Shown here in pieces: positions 32,540 to 42,072 of a stretch of DNA of 64,000 bases (positions are counted from its first letter, which is position 1; each line of letters opens with the position of its first letter). Below the pieces are notes generated by a model, which saw only the letters and a program-made list of their open reading frames with translations, searched no databases and was not told the origin of the DNA. The position numbers and the translations under genes were made by a program. The DNA is taken from NCBI GenBank assembly GCA_028100865.1, contig JAOHJV010000001.1:1-64000 (forward strand), read 5' to 3'. Origin of the DNA: Candidatus Pelagibacter sp. (lineage in GTDB: Bacteria; Pseudomonadota; Alphaproteobacteria; Pelagibacterales; Pelagibacteraceae).

Positions 32540-34768
32540 ATGCTTAAAAAAATATTATTTCTTGGCTTGATAATATCAATCGCAGTAAATTTTAATTATG
32601 TTTCAGCTGAAACAGGTTTAATAATTCCTCTTAAAAAGCCATCTCTTTCTGATAATGAAATAAAAGACAAATTATCTAAAAATATTTTAAAACCACCAAA
32701 GAAGCCAAAAAAAACTGAAAGTATCAAAATTACAGAAAAGAAAATTGTAGAAGTAAAAAATGTAAAAAAAGATAAAAAGTTATCTTTTAAAATTCCTAAA
32801 AAAAAACCTTCTATCGTTGATTTATCTAAGTCCAGAAATGTCAAAATATCTAAATACTACAGCAAGAAAGATTTCAATATAGCAAGAAAATCAATTTCTG
32901 AGATGCAAAAAAGTAGGTGGTCATCATCACTAAAAATTGCTAAAAAAGCTAAAGATAAATCAATATATAATTTTATTCAGTGGCGACACTTATCAACCCC
33001 CGGAAATCAAGCTTCTTTTTATGATTATAAAGTTTTTATAGATAGTAATAGTCAATATCCAAGAATTGATAAATTAAGGTTTCTTGCTGAACATAAATTA
33101 TCTACATCTCAAGTATCACCAAAAAAAATAATTAAATGGTTTAATCAAAAAGAACCCTTAAGTGGATATGGCAAAATGATCCTTGGGGAAAGCTATGTTT
33201 TAAGCGGTGACAAGTTAAAAGGAACAAATTTAATAAAAGAAGGATGGATTACTGCTAAACTGTCCAAGAATGAATTAAAATTTTTTAGAAAAAAATTTAA
33301 AAAACATCTTAATGCTGAGGATTATATAAAAAGAGCTGATTATTTAGCTTGGAATGGTAAATATTGGGATCTTAAGAGACTAACTAGATATCTACCTAAA
33401 GATTATGAGCTTTTGTATACAGCTAGACAAATATTAATTAGCAAAGGTTACGGTGTAGACCAAGCAATCAAAAATGTCCCACAAAAATTTAAAAATGATG
33501 CTGGATTAAATTATGATCGTTTAAAATGGAGAAGAAAAAAAGGTCGAGTAGATTCATCAGCAGAAATTTTACTAAAAATTAGTAATGATAAAGATTATTT
33601 AATAATGCCTGATAAATGGTGGAAAGAACGTGAAATAATTTCCAGAGCACTTATTTATAAAAAGAAATATGAGACTGCTTACAAAATATCAAGTAATCAT
33701 GGAATGACTGAAGGTTCTAACTTTGCAGCAGCTGAATGGATGAGTGGATGGATTTCTTTAAGTTTTTTAAACGACCCTCTAACTGCAAAGGATCATTTTC
33801 AAAATTTTTATAATAACGTAAGCTATCCTATCAGCACATCTAGAGGTGCTTATTGGCTTGCTAGATCTTATGAAAAGTTAGGTGAAAGAGAGCAATCTAA
33901 TAAATGGTATCAAGAAGCATCAAAATATTTAACAACATATTATGGTCAATTAGCTTTTTTAAAATTAAATCCTAATGGAAAATTTGAACTCAAAAAAGAT
34001 ATGGAAGTTGACAATAAGTATCGTTATATTTTTTTTAATAAAGAACTAGTTAAAATTGTCTATCTTTTAGATGAATTAAAAAAAGATAAATATACTAAAT
34101 TTATTTTGAGACATCTTGCAAATGATAATATAGTAAAAGGTAGCGAAGTTTTGGCTGCTGAACTTGCAACAAATATTGAAAGATATGATTTTGCAATACA
34201 GGTATCTAAGATAGCTTCTTACCAAAAAAGATTTCATAATAGATTTAATTATCCAATAATAAGCACTCCTAAAACTATTAATGGAAGAAAAATTCCCGAA
34301 AGTGCTTTTATCCTGTCTATTATCAGGCAAGAAAGTGAATTTGATTTAAGTGCTAATAGTCACGCAGGTGCAAAAGGCTTAATGCAACTAATGCCTTACA
34401 CTGCAAAACTAGTTTCAAAACAAGCTAAACTACCTTACGTAAAATCAAGATTAACAACTGATCCAGAATATAATATTAATCTAGGATCGCATTATATTGC
34501 CGGCTTAATTTTACAATATGATGGTGCCTACCCTTTTGCTACAGCCGCTTATAATGCTGGTCCCAATAGAGTTAAGTATTGGAAAAAAATTAATAAAAAT
34601 CCTCAAAAAAAACAAATTAATTATGTTGATTGGGTTGAGTTGATAAAATTCAGAGAAACTAGGAATTATGTTCAACGGGTTTTAGAGAATTATAATGTGT
34701 ATAGATATATATTGGAAAAAAAACCAATCCCTATGAAAGACTTTTTTAAGGACCATCCATTATTTTAA
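32540..34768 (+). CDS. slt: Soluble lytic murein transglycosylase (Slt family)
   Basis: 742 residues. Cleaves peptidoglycan glycan strands to anhydromuropeptides in the periplasm. A signal peptide (about 1-23, ending SAETG) is followed by a lysine/proline-rich segment of about 80 residues. Then comes a long helical superhelix domain (about 90-560), and a C-terminal SLT domain with the catalytic glutamate in ILSIIRQESEFD, then GAKGLMQLMPYTAK, ATAAYNAGPNRVKYW and VELIKFRETRNYVQRVL. This is the Slt70 layout. The lysine-rich linker is an unusual feature. The stop codon abuts the tRNA-Ser gene. Confidence 0.93.
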   Translation: MLKKILFLGLIISIAVNFNYVSAETGLIIPLKKPSLSDNEIKDKLSKNILKPPKKPKKTESIKITEKKIVEVKNVKKDKKLSFKIPKKKPSIVDLSKSRNVKISKYYSKKDFNIARKSISEMQKSRWSSSLKIAKKAKDKSIYNFIQWRHLSTPGNQASFYDYKVFIDSNSQYPRIDKLRFLAEHKLSTSQVSPKKIIKWFNQKEPLSGYGKMILGESYVLSGDKLKGTNLIKEGWITAKLSKNELKFFRKKFKKHLNAEDYIKRADYLAWNGKYWDLKRLTRYLPKDYELLYTARQILISKGYGVDQAIKNVPQKFKNDAGLNYDRLKWRRKKGRVDSSAEILLKISNDKDYLIMPDKWWKEREIISRALIYKKKYETAYKISSNHGMTEGSNFAAAEWMSGWISLSFLNDPLTAKDHFQNFYNNVSYPISTSRGAYWLARSYEKLGEREQSNKWYQEASKYLTTYYGQLAFLKLNPNGKFELKKDMEVDNKYRYIFFNKELVKIVYLLDELKKDKYTKFILRHLANDNIVKGSEVLAAELATNIERYDFAIQVSKIASYQKRFHNRFNYPIISTPKTINGRKIPESAFILSIIRQESEFDLSANSHAGAKGLMQLMPYTAKLVSKQAKLPYVKSRLTTDPEYNINLGSHYIAGLILQYDGAYPFATAAYNAGPNRVKYWKKINKNPQKKQINYVDWVELIKFRETRNYVQRVLENYNVYRYILEKKPIPMKDFFKDHPLF

Positions 34769-34860
34769 TGGCGGAAGAGGAGGGATTCGAACCCTCGGTA
34801 CAAGTTTCCCCGCACGGTCATTTAGCAAACGACTGGTTTCAGCCTCTCACCCACTCTTCC
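34769..34860 (-). tRNA. tRNA-Ser (anticodon GCT)
   Basis: Reading the minus strand, the acceptor GGAAGAG (34854-34860) pairs with CTCTTCC (34773-34779), followed by the discriminator G and an encoded CCA (34769-34771). The anticodon loop TTGCTAA sits in the stem GTCGT/ATGAC, giving anticodon GCT for AGC/AGU codons. The T arm GAGGG-TTCGAAT-CCCTC is perfect, and the long variable arm fits a class II serine tRNA. It starts directly after the slt stop codon and is convergent with it. Confidence 0.97.
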
Positions 34861-34885
34861 ACTGCGACATTGATATACCCGATTG

Positions 34886-34901
34886 TATTGAATATTCAAT
34901 A
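34886..34901. promoter_or_regulatory. 16-bp palindrome in the soxB upstream region, possible operator
   Basis: TATTGAAT followed directly by ATTCAATA is a perfect palindrome 25 bp before the soxB ATG. A possible promoter TTGATA (34870-34875), 17 bp, TATTCA (34893-34898) would overlap it. A regulator binding here could control the sarcosine oxidase operon; chance is possible in AT-rich sequence. Confidence 0.4.
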
Positions 34902-34926
34902 TTTATAAAGTAATTATTGGCTAATA

Positions 34927-36180
34927 ATGAAAAACAATTACTCAATATTTTCACTGATCAAAAATGCATTTAGTTATCATGAAAATTGGCAAAGAGCTTG
35001 GAGAGACCCTGCACCTAAGAAAGAATACGATGCAGTTATTATTGGTGGTGGTGGTCATGGCTTGGCTACAGCATATTATCTAGCAAAAAAACACAATATG
35101 AAAAATATTGCCGTTGTCGAAAAAGGTTGGATTGGAGGTGGTAATACTGGAAGAAATACAACAATAATAAGATCAAATTATTTATGGGACGCAAGCGCTG
35201 GACTTTACGATCATGCACTAAAAATTTGGGAAGGTTTATCACAAGAACTTAACTATAACGTAATGTTTAGTCAAAGGGGAGTTATGAATCTTGCACACAA
35301 TTTACAAGATGTAAGAGATTTAAAGAGAAGGACACATGCCAATAGATTAAATGGCATTGATGCAGTTTACCTTAGTACAGAAGAAGTTAAAAAATTTTGT
35401 CCAATCATTAATACATCGCCGGATATTAGATACCCAGTATTAGGAGGTACTCTTCAAAAAAGAGCTGGTACAGCAAGACATGATGCTGTTGCGTGGGGTT
35501 ACGCTAGAGGAGCTGATGAAATGGGTGTTGATATAATTCAGAACTGTGAAGTAAAAGGAATTAAAAGAAATAGCGATAGTGTTGAAGGTATTGAAACTAC
35601 AAAAGGTTTTATAAAAACTAAAAAAGTTGGTGTAGTTGCAGCAGGACACTCAAGTGTTATTGCAAATATGGCTGGCTTAAGATTACCTCTAGAAAGTAAA
35701 CCATTGCAAGCTTTAGTTTCTGAACCTGTAAAACCAATTATTGATACAGTAGTTATGTCAAATGCTGTTCACGCATATGTAAGTCAATCTGACAAAGGTG
35801 AGTTAGTGATTGGTGCTGGAACAGATGATTATGTATCATATTCACAAAAAGGAAGTCATCAAATTGTTGAAGGAACACTCAATGCAATATTAGAACTTTA
35901 TCCAATCTTTAGTAGAATGAGAATGTTGAGACAATGGGGAGGTATTGTAGATATTTGTCCAGATGCCAGTCCTATATTAAGCAAAACTTCAGTTAAAGGA
36001 TTATACTTTAATTGTGGCTGGGGAACTGGTGGATTTAAGGCAACGCCAGGTTCAGGAGATTTATTTGCACATACTATTGCAAATGATGAACCTCATAAAC
36101 TAAATGCAGCATTTAATTTAAATAGATTTGTAAGTGGTGACCTTGTTGATGAACATGGTGCAGCAGCGGTTGCTCATTAA
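34927..36180 (+). CDS. soxB: Sarcosine oxidase subunit beta
   Basis: 417 residues. FAD/FMN subunit of heterotetrameric sarcosine oxidase, which oxidatively demethylates sarcosine to glycine, H2O2 and methylene-tetrahydrofolate. The FAD-binding loop [18 protein letters not shown] is at about residues 36-53, with [21 protein letters not shown], the covalent-flavin/substrate region [16 protein letters not shown] and [19 protein letters not shown] near the end. It is first of soxBDAG, with the stop and the soxD start overlapping by 1 bp. The substrate could also be dimethylglycine-derived sarcosine. Confidence 0.96.
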   Translation: MKNNYSIFSLIKNAFSYHENWQRAWRDPAPKKEYDAVIIGGGGHGLATAYYLAKKHNMKNIAVVEKGWIGGGNTGRNTTIIRSNYLWDASAGLYDHALKIWEGLSQELNYNVMFSQRGVMNLAHNLQDVRDLKRRTHANRLNGIDAVYLSTEEVKKFCPIINTSPDIRYPVLGGTLQKRAGTARHDAVAWGYARGADEMGVDIIQNCEVKGIKRNSDSVEGIETTKGFIKTKKVGVVAAGHSSVIANMAGLRLPLESKPLQALVSEPVKPIIDTVVMSNAVHAYVSQSDKGELVIGAGTDDYVSYSQKGSHQIVEGTLNAILELYPIFSRMRMLRQWGGIVDICPDASPILSKTSVKGLYFNCGWGTGGFKATPGSGDLFAHTIANDEPHKLNAAFNLNRFVSGDLVDEHGAAAVAH

Positions 36181-36455
36181 TGTTTGTTATAAATTGTCCA
36201 TATTGCGGTGAAAGAGATCAACAAGAATTCAAAGCTGGCGGTGAAGCACACATAGAAAGACCAAAACAACCAACAGAGCTAAGTGATGACGAATGGGCAG
36301 AATATCTTTTTATGAGAAAAAATATAAAAGGTGTTCAATTTGAAAGATGGAACCATGCTCATGGTTGTCGAAAATGGTTTAATATGGTGAGAGATACATC
36401 TAATGATCAAATTAAATTAATTTACAAAATGGGTGAAAAACCCCCTTCAGAATAA
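36180..36455 (+). CDS. soxD: Sarcosine oxidase subunit delta
   Basis: 91 residues. Small zinc-binding subunit: FVINCPYCGERDQQEF at the start, SDDEWAEYLFMRKN, and the second half-site AHGCRKWFNMVRD, so three Cys and a His can bind zinc. Length is typical. Encoded between soxB and soxA with 1-bp overlap and 1-bp gap. Confidence 0.97.
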   Translation: MFVINCPYCGERDQQEFKAGGEAHIERPKQPTELSDDEWAEYLFMRKNIKGVQFERWNHAHGCRKWFNMVRDTSNDQIKLIYKMGEKPPSE

Positions 36456-36456
36456 A

Positions 36457-39400
36457 ATGGCTGAAAACTTAAGAGTAAAGTCTAGTGAGTTTATTGATGA
36501 AACTATTAGAGTTTCTTTCAAATTTAATGGAAAAGAATATTACGGTTTCAAAGGTGATACTTTAGCATCTGCCCTACTAGCTAATAATGTTCATTTGGTT
36601 GGACGAAGTTTTAAATACCATAGACCAAGAGGAATTATGACAGCAGGTTCGGAAGAACCAAACGCAATAGTTCAAGTAAATGATAATACTGATAGAACAG
36701 AGCCCAATGTAAGAGCTACAGAGCTTGAAATTTATGAAGGATTAGAAGCTTCAAGTCAAAACTGTTGGCCAAGTGTTAATTTTGATATTGGAGGAATAAA
36801 TAATGTAATTTCACCTTTTTTACCCGCAGGGTTTTATTATAAAACGTTTATGTGGCCGGCTAGTTTCTGGGAGAAATATGAATTCTTTATTAGACACTCA
36901 GCAGGATTAGGCAAATCTCCAAAAGATAAGGATCCAGATATATATGATCACAGGTATATTCATTGTGATGTACTAGTAGTTGGTGCTGGTATCTCAGGAA
37001 TATTAGCAGCTAAAAATGCAGCAAAAAATAACTTAAAAACTTTACTTGTTGATGAAAAAAATGAGTTAGGTGGTGCAACAATTTATCAAAATAGAGAATT
37101 TAACAAAATTGAAAACCAAAGCTCTTCTGATTGGATTAAAAAAGAAATTCAAGAATTAAAAAATTTAAAAAACCTTGAAATTAAAACACGAACTAGTGTC
37201 GCTGCATTTCATGGATATAATTATTTATTAGCAAGAGAAAATTTAACTGACCATTTAGAGAAAAAAGAAAAACAAGGTAAAATTAGACAAAGACTTTTAA
37301 AAATTAGGGCTAAAAAAGTAATTCTTGCAACAGGTGCTTTAGAAAGACCACTTATCTTTAACAATAATGATAGACCCGGTATCATGCTTTCATCAGCTGT
37401 TAAAAAATACGCTGATTTTTATGGCGTAGTTTCAGGTAAGAAAAATGTTTTTTTTACTAATAATGATAGTGCTTACGAAAGCGCCTTATGCCTTCACAAT
37501 AAAGGAATTAAAGTTGAGACAGTTATTGATATCAGGAAAAATTCAGACTCAAAAATTGTAAAAGCTGTCAAAAATGCTGGTATTCCAATTCATTGGTCTC
37601 ATACAATTGTAGATACCAAGGGTTATAAAAGATTAAATAGTATATCAGCTATGAAGTTATCAGATGATGGTTCATCAGTGACTGGTAGTAAGATTGATAT
37701 TGTTTGTGATTGCTTAGGTGTTGCTGGTGGTTGGACACCAGCTGTTCATTTGTTTACTCAATCAGGTGGAAAATTAACATTTGATGAAACTAATAAAGTT
37801 TTTTTACCTAATAAATATCCATCTGAGCAAATAAGTGTTGGATCTTGTAATGGTGATTTCAAAATAAAAGAAATTATTAATAATTTATCAATTAATTTAA
37901 AAGAATTTTTGAATATTGAGAAAACAGATTTTGACAATGTAACTGTAGAAAGTGAAGACGATAATTCGAAAAGAAATATATGGTTACTTCCATCAAATAA
38001 ACCATTGGGGAAAACCAAACCATTTATAGATTACCAAAATGATGCGACAGCAAAAGATATAAAATTAGCTCTAAGAGAGGGTTTTAGATCAATTGAACAC
38101 GTAAAGAGATACACAACAACAGGCATGGGTACTGATCAAGGTAAACTTGGCAATATGCATGCACTTGGAATAATTGCAGATACAGCTAATGTTAAAATGG
38201 GTGAACTTGGAACTACAACGTTTAGACCTCCTTATACGCCACTAACTTTTGGAACTATTGTTGGACGTAATGTTGGGGAATATTTTGATGTATTTAGAAG
38301 AACTCCTATGAATGATTGGCATATAGAAAATAAAGCTGAATTTGAAAATGTTGGTCAATGGAAAAGAGCTTGGTACTACCCTATTAACAATGAATCAATG
38401 CATGAAGCTGTTCAAAGAGAAAGTATGGCAGCAAGAGAAAGCGCTGGTATTTTAGATGCTTCAACGCTGGGTAAAATTGATATTCAAGGAACGGATGCAT
38501 CAGAGTTTTTAAATAGAGTTTACACAAATGCTTGGTCAAAACTTGGTATAGGAAAATGTAGATACGGTTTAATGCTGAATGAAGACGGAATGGTTTATGA
38601 TGATGGTGTTACAACAAGACTTGGAGATAACCATTATATAATGACCACAACAACTGGTGGTGCTGCCAATGTTTTAGGTAAACTTGAAGATTACCTTCAA
38701 ACTGAATGGCCTGAACTAGATGTTTATCTAACTTCTGTTACTGATCACTATGCAACAGCCAGTATTTGTGGACCAAACAGTAAAAAAATATTAAATAAAA
38801 TTATTCCCGATTTAGATTTATCTGAAGAAAATTTTCCTCACATGTCATTTAAAGATGCTCAAATTGGAAATATCAAATGTAGAATAATGAGAATTAGTTT
38901 TACTGGTGAACATAGTTATGAAATTAATGTTCAAGCAAATTATGGTAAAGCAGTTTGGGAAAAATGTATGGAAGCTGGTGAAGAGTTTAATATCACTCCA
39001 TATGGAACCGAAACCATGCACTTACTACGTGCTGAAAAGGGATTTATTATAGTAGGTCAAGATACAGATGGAACTATGACGCCTATTGATCTTCAAATGG
39101 ATTGGATAGTAAGTAAAAAGAAATATGATTTTATTGGTAAACGTTCACTATATAGATCGGATACTATGAAGGAAGACAGAAAACAATTAGTAGGTCTTTT
39201 AACTGATGATCCAGATATAGTTTTAGAAGAAGGTGCTCAGATAGTTTCTGAATTAAATCAGTCTCCTGTTAATATGCTTGGTCATGTAACATCTAGTTAC
39301 TATAGCCCAAATTTGAAAAAATCTATTGCTCTTGCAGTTGTAAGAGGCGGAAAAAACATGATGGGAAAAAAATTAGTCATTCCTATGGAAAATAAGACAA

Positions 39401-39462
39401 TTAATGTGACAATAGCTAATCCAGTTTTTTTTGATACAGAAAATAAGAGGTTAAATGCTTAA
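36457..39462 (+). CDS. soxA: Sarcosine oxidase subunit alpha
   Basis: 1001 residues from the ATG at 36457. An in-frame ATG 24 bp earlier lies inside soxD and is not needed. Domains: N-terminal 2Fe-2S-type fold without cluster (about 10-95; YYGFKGDTLASALLANNVHL), a NAD+-binding FAD/NAD domain (about 165-500; VLVVGAGISGILAAKNAA), and a C-terminal GcvT-like folate-binding half (about 610-1000; SFTGEHSYEINVQ, HLLRAEKGFIIVGQDTDGT). The folate domain receives the methyl group as methylene-THF, linking to glyA and one-carbon use. Confidence 0.96.
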   Translation: MAENLRVKSSEFIDETIRVSFKFNGKEYYGFKGDTLASALLANNVHLVGRSFKYHRPRGIMTAGSEEPNAIVQVNDNTDRTEPNVRATELEIYEGLEASSQNCWPSVNFDIGGINNVISPFLPAGFYYKTFMWPASFWEKYEFFIRHSAGLGKSPKDKDPDIYDHRYIHCDVLVVGAGISGILAAKNAAKNNLKTLLVDEKNELGGATIYQNREFNKIENQSSSDWIKKEIQELKNLKNLEIKTRTSVAAFHGYNYLLARENLTDHLEKKEKQGKIRQRLLKIRAKKVILATGALERPLIFNNNDRPGIMLSSAVKKYADFYGVVSGKKNVFFTNNDSAYESALCLHNKGIKVETVIDIRKNSDSKIVKAVKNAGIPIHWSHTIVDTKGYKRLNSISAMKLSDDGSSVTGSKIDIVCDCLGVAGGWTPAVHLFTQSGGKLTFDETNKVFLPNKYPSEQISVGSCNGDFKIKEIINNLSINLKEFLNIEKTDFDNVTVESEDDNSKRNIWLLPSNKPLGKTKPFIDYQNDATAKDIKLALREGFRSIEHVKRYTTTGMGTDQGKLGNMHALGIIADTANVKMGELGTTTFRPPYTPLTFGTIVGRNVGEYFDVFRRTPMNDWHIENKAEFENVGQWKRAWYYPINNESMHEAVQRESMAARESAGILDASTLGKIDIQGTDASEFLNRVYTNAWSKLGIGKCRYGLMLNEDGMVYDDGVTTRLGDNHYIMTTTTGGAANVLGKLEDYLQTEWPELDVYLTSVTDHYATASICGPNSKKILNKIIPDLDLSEENFPHMSFKDAQIGNIKCRIMRISFTGEHSYEINVQANYGKAVWEKCMEAGEEFNITPYGTETMHLLRAEKGFIIVGQDTDGTMTPIDLQMDWIVSKKKYDFIGKRSLYRSDTMKEDRKQLVGLLTDDPDIVLEEGAQIVSELNQSPVNMLGHVTSSYYSPNLKKSIALAVVRGGKNMMGKKLVIPMENKTINVTIANPVFFDTENKRLNA

Positions 39463-40018
39463 TTATAATTCACCTATTAATAATCAAATTAATTTCAACG
39501 AAATAACTGTAAAAGAATTATCTCCTGTTATGAAATTAAATCTAAGAGGAAAGAAAAGAGAGTTTTTTACTACCGTTGGTAAACAGCTGGATATGATTTT
39601 GCCTACAGAAGCAAATACATCTTCATCAAGTTCTAAACTTACCTCTATTTGGCTAAGCTCTGATGAATGGATGATTGTATCAAATGAAATCATTGTAAAA
39701 GATACAAATAAATATCCACTAGAAGAAAGCTTATATAACAGTATTTCTAAGACTAATTTAGGTGCTGTGGTTGATGTAACAGACCAGTTTGTACTTTTTG
39801 AATTAGAAGGAAGCAAAATATATGAATTATTTTCCTCTGGTAGTCCGTTTAATTTTAATGATTTTAAAGAAAAAAAAGGATCTACAACACAAACATTGCT
39901 AAATAATATTGATGTGACAATTCATAACAAAGGTGAAAATTTAGTAAACTTATTTGTTAGACGTTCATTTTCTGAGCATTTGTATTCTTGGATAAATGAT
40001 AGTGCGTCAAGGTTATAA
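39455..40018 (+). CDS. soxG: Sarcosine oxidase subunit gamma
   Basis: 187 residues, divergent, as usual for the gamma subunit. The segment IWLSSDEWMIVS, VDVTDQFVLFELEG, and a C-terminal VNLFVRRSFSEHLYSWI fit the SoxG/GcvT-related family. It overlaps soxA by 8 bp and closes the sox operon. The ABC binding-protein gene follows after 34 bp. Confidence 0.92.
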   Translation: MLNYNSPINNQINFNEITVKELSPVMKLNLRGKKREFFTTVGKQLDMILPTEANTSSSSSKLTSIWLSSDEWMIVSNEIIVKDTNKYPLEESLYNSISKTNLGAVVDVTDQFVLFELEGSKIYELFSSGSPFNFNDFKEKKGSTTQTLLNNIDVTIHNKGENLVNLFVRRSFSEHLYSWINDSASRL

Positions 40019-40052
40019 GGTTAATATTCATTATTTATAGGTATAAGGAGTT

Positions 40053-40820
40053 ATGAAAAAACTTATCTTACTTGCACTTATGGTGCTTTTACCTTTTACA
40101 GCTAATGCAGAATCTAAACTGGATCAAATACTTGCTTCTGGTGAATTAAAAGTTGGAACTACAGGAGACTGGGATCCGATGACAATGAAAGATCCAGCAA
40201 CAAATAAGTATAAAGGGTTTGATATCGATGTAATGAACGAACTAGCCAAGGACATGGGTGTTAAAGTTACTTTTGTTCCAACAGAATGGAAAACTATCGT
40301 TTCAGGAATTACTTCGGGTAGATATGATATTTCAACAAGTGTTACTAAAACTGCCAAGCGTGCAGAAGTAGCTGGTTTTACATCTACATATTACAAATAT
40401 GGTACGGTTCCACTTGTTCTTAAAAAGAATTTAAAAAAGTTTTCAACTTGGGACTCTTTAAATAACGAAGGTGTTAAAATAGCAACTACACTTGGTACAT
40501 CTCAAGAGCAAAAAGCTAAAGAATTTTTTCCTAAATCTACATTAAAATCAGTTGAAGCCCCAGCAAGGGACTTTCAAGAAGTTTTAGCAGGTAGAGCAGA
40601 TGGAAACATCACAAGCTCAACTGAAGCTAACAAGCTAGTAATTAAATACCCTCAGTTAGCAATTGTACAAGATGGTGAAAAAAATCCTGCTTTTCTTGCG
40701 ATGATGGTTCCTAAATCGGATACAGTCTGGAATGATTATGTTAGCAACTGGATTGAAAAGAAAAAAAACTCTGGTTTCTTTGAAAAGCTATTATCAAAAT
40801 ATAATCTTAAAAGCTTATAA
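40053..40820 (+). CDS. Amino-acid ABC transporter, periplasmic binding protein (family 3)
   Basis: 255 residues. Signal peptide [19 protein letters not shown], cleaved near residue 19. The mature protein follows the family 3 pattern: [54 protein letters not shown] and a late [17 protein letters not shown]. The substrate is likely an amino acid or related amine, not determinable. AAGGAG lies 2 nt before the ATG. Its position after soxG suggests uptake of a compound tied to sarcosine or glycine metabolism, which is inference only. Confidence 0.92.
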   Translation: MKKLILLALMVLLPFTANAESKLDQILASGELKVGTTGDWDPMTMKDPATNKYKGFDIDVMNELAKDMGVKVTFVPTEWKTIVSGITSGRYDISTSVTKTAKRAEVAGFTSTYYKYGTVPLVLKKNLKKFSTWDSLNNEGVKIATTLGTSQEQKAKEFFPKSTLKSVEAPARDFQEVLAGRADGNITSSTEANKLVIKYPQLAIVQDGEKNPAFLAMMVPKSDTVWNDYVSNWIEKKKNSGFFEKLLSKYNLKSL

Positions 40821-40860
40821 TCAGTTAGATATTAGTAATTAATCCTCTATAATTTTAAGA

Positions 40861-41592
40861 GTGAAAAACGTATTTTTTTTACTTTTATTATTGCCACTTA
40901 CTTCTTGTACAGATCAGGAATTGGGATGGTTTGTAATCTCACCAAATAATGTTGAAGGATTAACTAACTTAAAGTTTTTATTAAGTGGTTTAACGACAAC
41001 TATTTTTATCTCAGTTGTATCAATCATTATATCAATGATTTTAGGGTTTCTTGTTGCTATCCCCTCTTTAGCAAAAAACAAGTTTTTAACTTATATCAAT
41101 ATTGGTTATGTTGAAATTGTAAGAGCTGTACCATTATTAGTTTTAATCTTATGGATTTATTACGGACTACCAATAATGACAGGTATAAGCTTTAGTCCAT
41201 TTGTCTCTGGAATAATCGCTCTATCAATAAGTGAAAGCGCTTTTCAAGCTGAAATTTTTAGAGCAGGAATTAATTCAATAAAAAAAGCACAGTGGGAAGC
41301 AGGTAGTTCTCTGGGTTTAGGTTTTTTTAAAAGATTAAGATTGGTAATTTTACCTCAAGCAATTAAGAATATTTTACCCGCTATAGGTAATCAATTTGTT
41401 TATGTGTTAAAGATGTCTTCATTAGTTTCAATAATAGGTATTGGTGATTTAACTAGAAAAGCAAATGAATTGGTGGTCTCTACATATAGACCTTTAGAAA
41501 TTTATACTTTCTTAATATTAGAGTATTTAGTTCTGATATTAATTGTTTCATATTTTGTAAGAAAATTAGAAAAGAATTTGAAAAAAGACTAG
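40861..41592 (+). CDS. Amino-acid ABC transporter permease (HisM family, GTG start)
   Basis: 243 residues. About five membrane helices and the EAA loop EAGSSLGLGFFKRLRLVILPQAIKN (parts of about residues 160-185) define a polar amino-acid permease. The start is GTG at 40861. Oddly the N-terminus reads as a lipoprotein signal (FFLLLLLPLTSC, Cys16) before the first permease helix. Only one permease is present and no ATP-binding gene follows; the next gene is on the other strand. The ATPase must be encoded elsewhere. Confidence 0.92.
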   Translation: MKNVFFLLLLLPLTSCTDQELGWFVISPNNVEGLTNLKFLLSGLTTTIFISVVSIIISMILGFLVAIPSLAKNKFLTYINIGYVEIVRAVPLLVLILWIYYGLPIMTGISFSPFVSGIIALSISESAFQAEIFRAGINSIKKAQWEAGSSLGLGFFKRLRLVILPQAIKNILPAIGNQFVYVLKMSSLVSIIGIGDLTRKANELVVSTYRPLEIYTFLILEYLVLILIVSYFVRKLEKNLKKD

Positions 41593-42072
41593 CTAGTTTT
41601 TTTTTCTCCAATCCCATGGATAATCAAATTCCATTGACCAGATACCTAGTTTATTAGATTTAGCGAACTCTTCATCTGATACAAATTTTTTGGAATATTT
41701 TCTGTAAGCAAACGCATAACCACTTCTAACCAAATAACTTGATAAACTCTCATCGTTTACAAAACATTCTGCTAGAGTTCTTTTATACTGATCTTTTCCT
41801 TCACTGACACAGACAACTTTTTGATCTGAAATTTTTTCCATAAGTATTTCTTTGGCTTTTAATCCACAAAAATTTTCAACACCGCTTATAATACAGGTTT
41901 GTTTTAATTCCGGTGTATCTATGCCACTAAATCTGATTTTTTCTCCATTAATTTTAATTGTATCACCATCAGTAATCTTAACATCTTGTGATTTTACGTA
42001 ATTGTAAGTGAAAAAAAATACTAGTGCTAAAACACTAATAACTAAAATGGCTTTTCTTTTGCTTAAATACAT
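41593..42072 (-). CDS. Thermonuclease-family (SNase-like) nuclease
   Basis: 159 residues. An N-terminal membrane anchor or uncleaved signal (ILVISVLALVFFFTYNYV) is followed by an SNase OB domain. Conserved parts are ITDGDTIKINGEKIRFSGIDTPEL, with the calcium Asp and active Arg (about residues 33-56), QYKRTLAECFVN with the second Arg, and LVRSGYAFAYRKYSKKFVSDEEFAK. Likely a membrane-attached, outward-facing nuclease that could serve nucleotide scavenging. Overlaps the MATE gene by 38 bp. Confidence 0.9.
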   Translation of the reverse strand: MYLSKRKAILVISVLALVFFFTYNYVKSQDVKITDGDTIKINGEKIRFSGIDTPELKQTCIISGVENFCGLKAKEILMEKISDQKVVCVSEGKDQYKRTLAECFVNDESLSSYLVRSGYAFAYRKYSKKFVSDEEFAKSNKLGIWSMEFDYPWDWRKKN

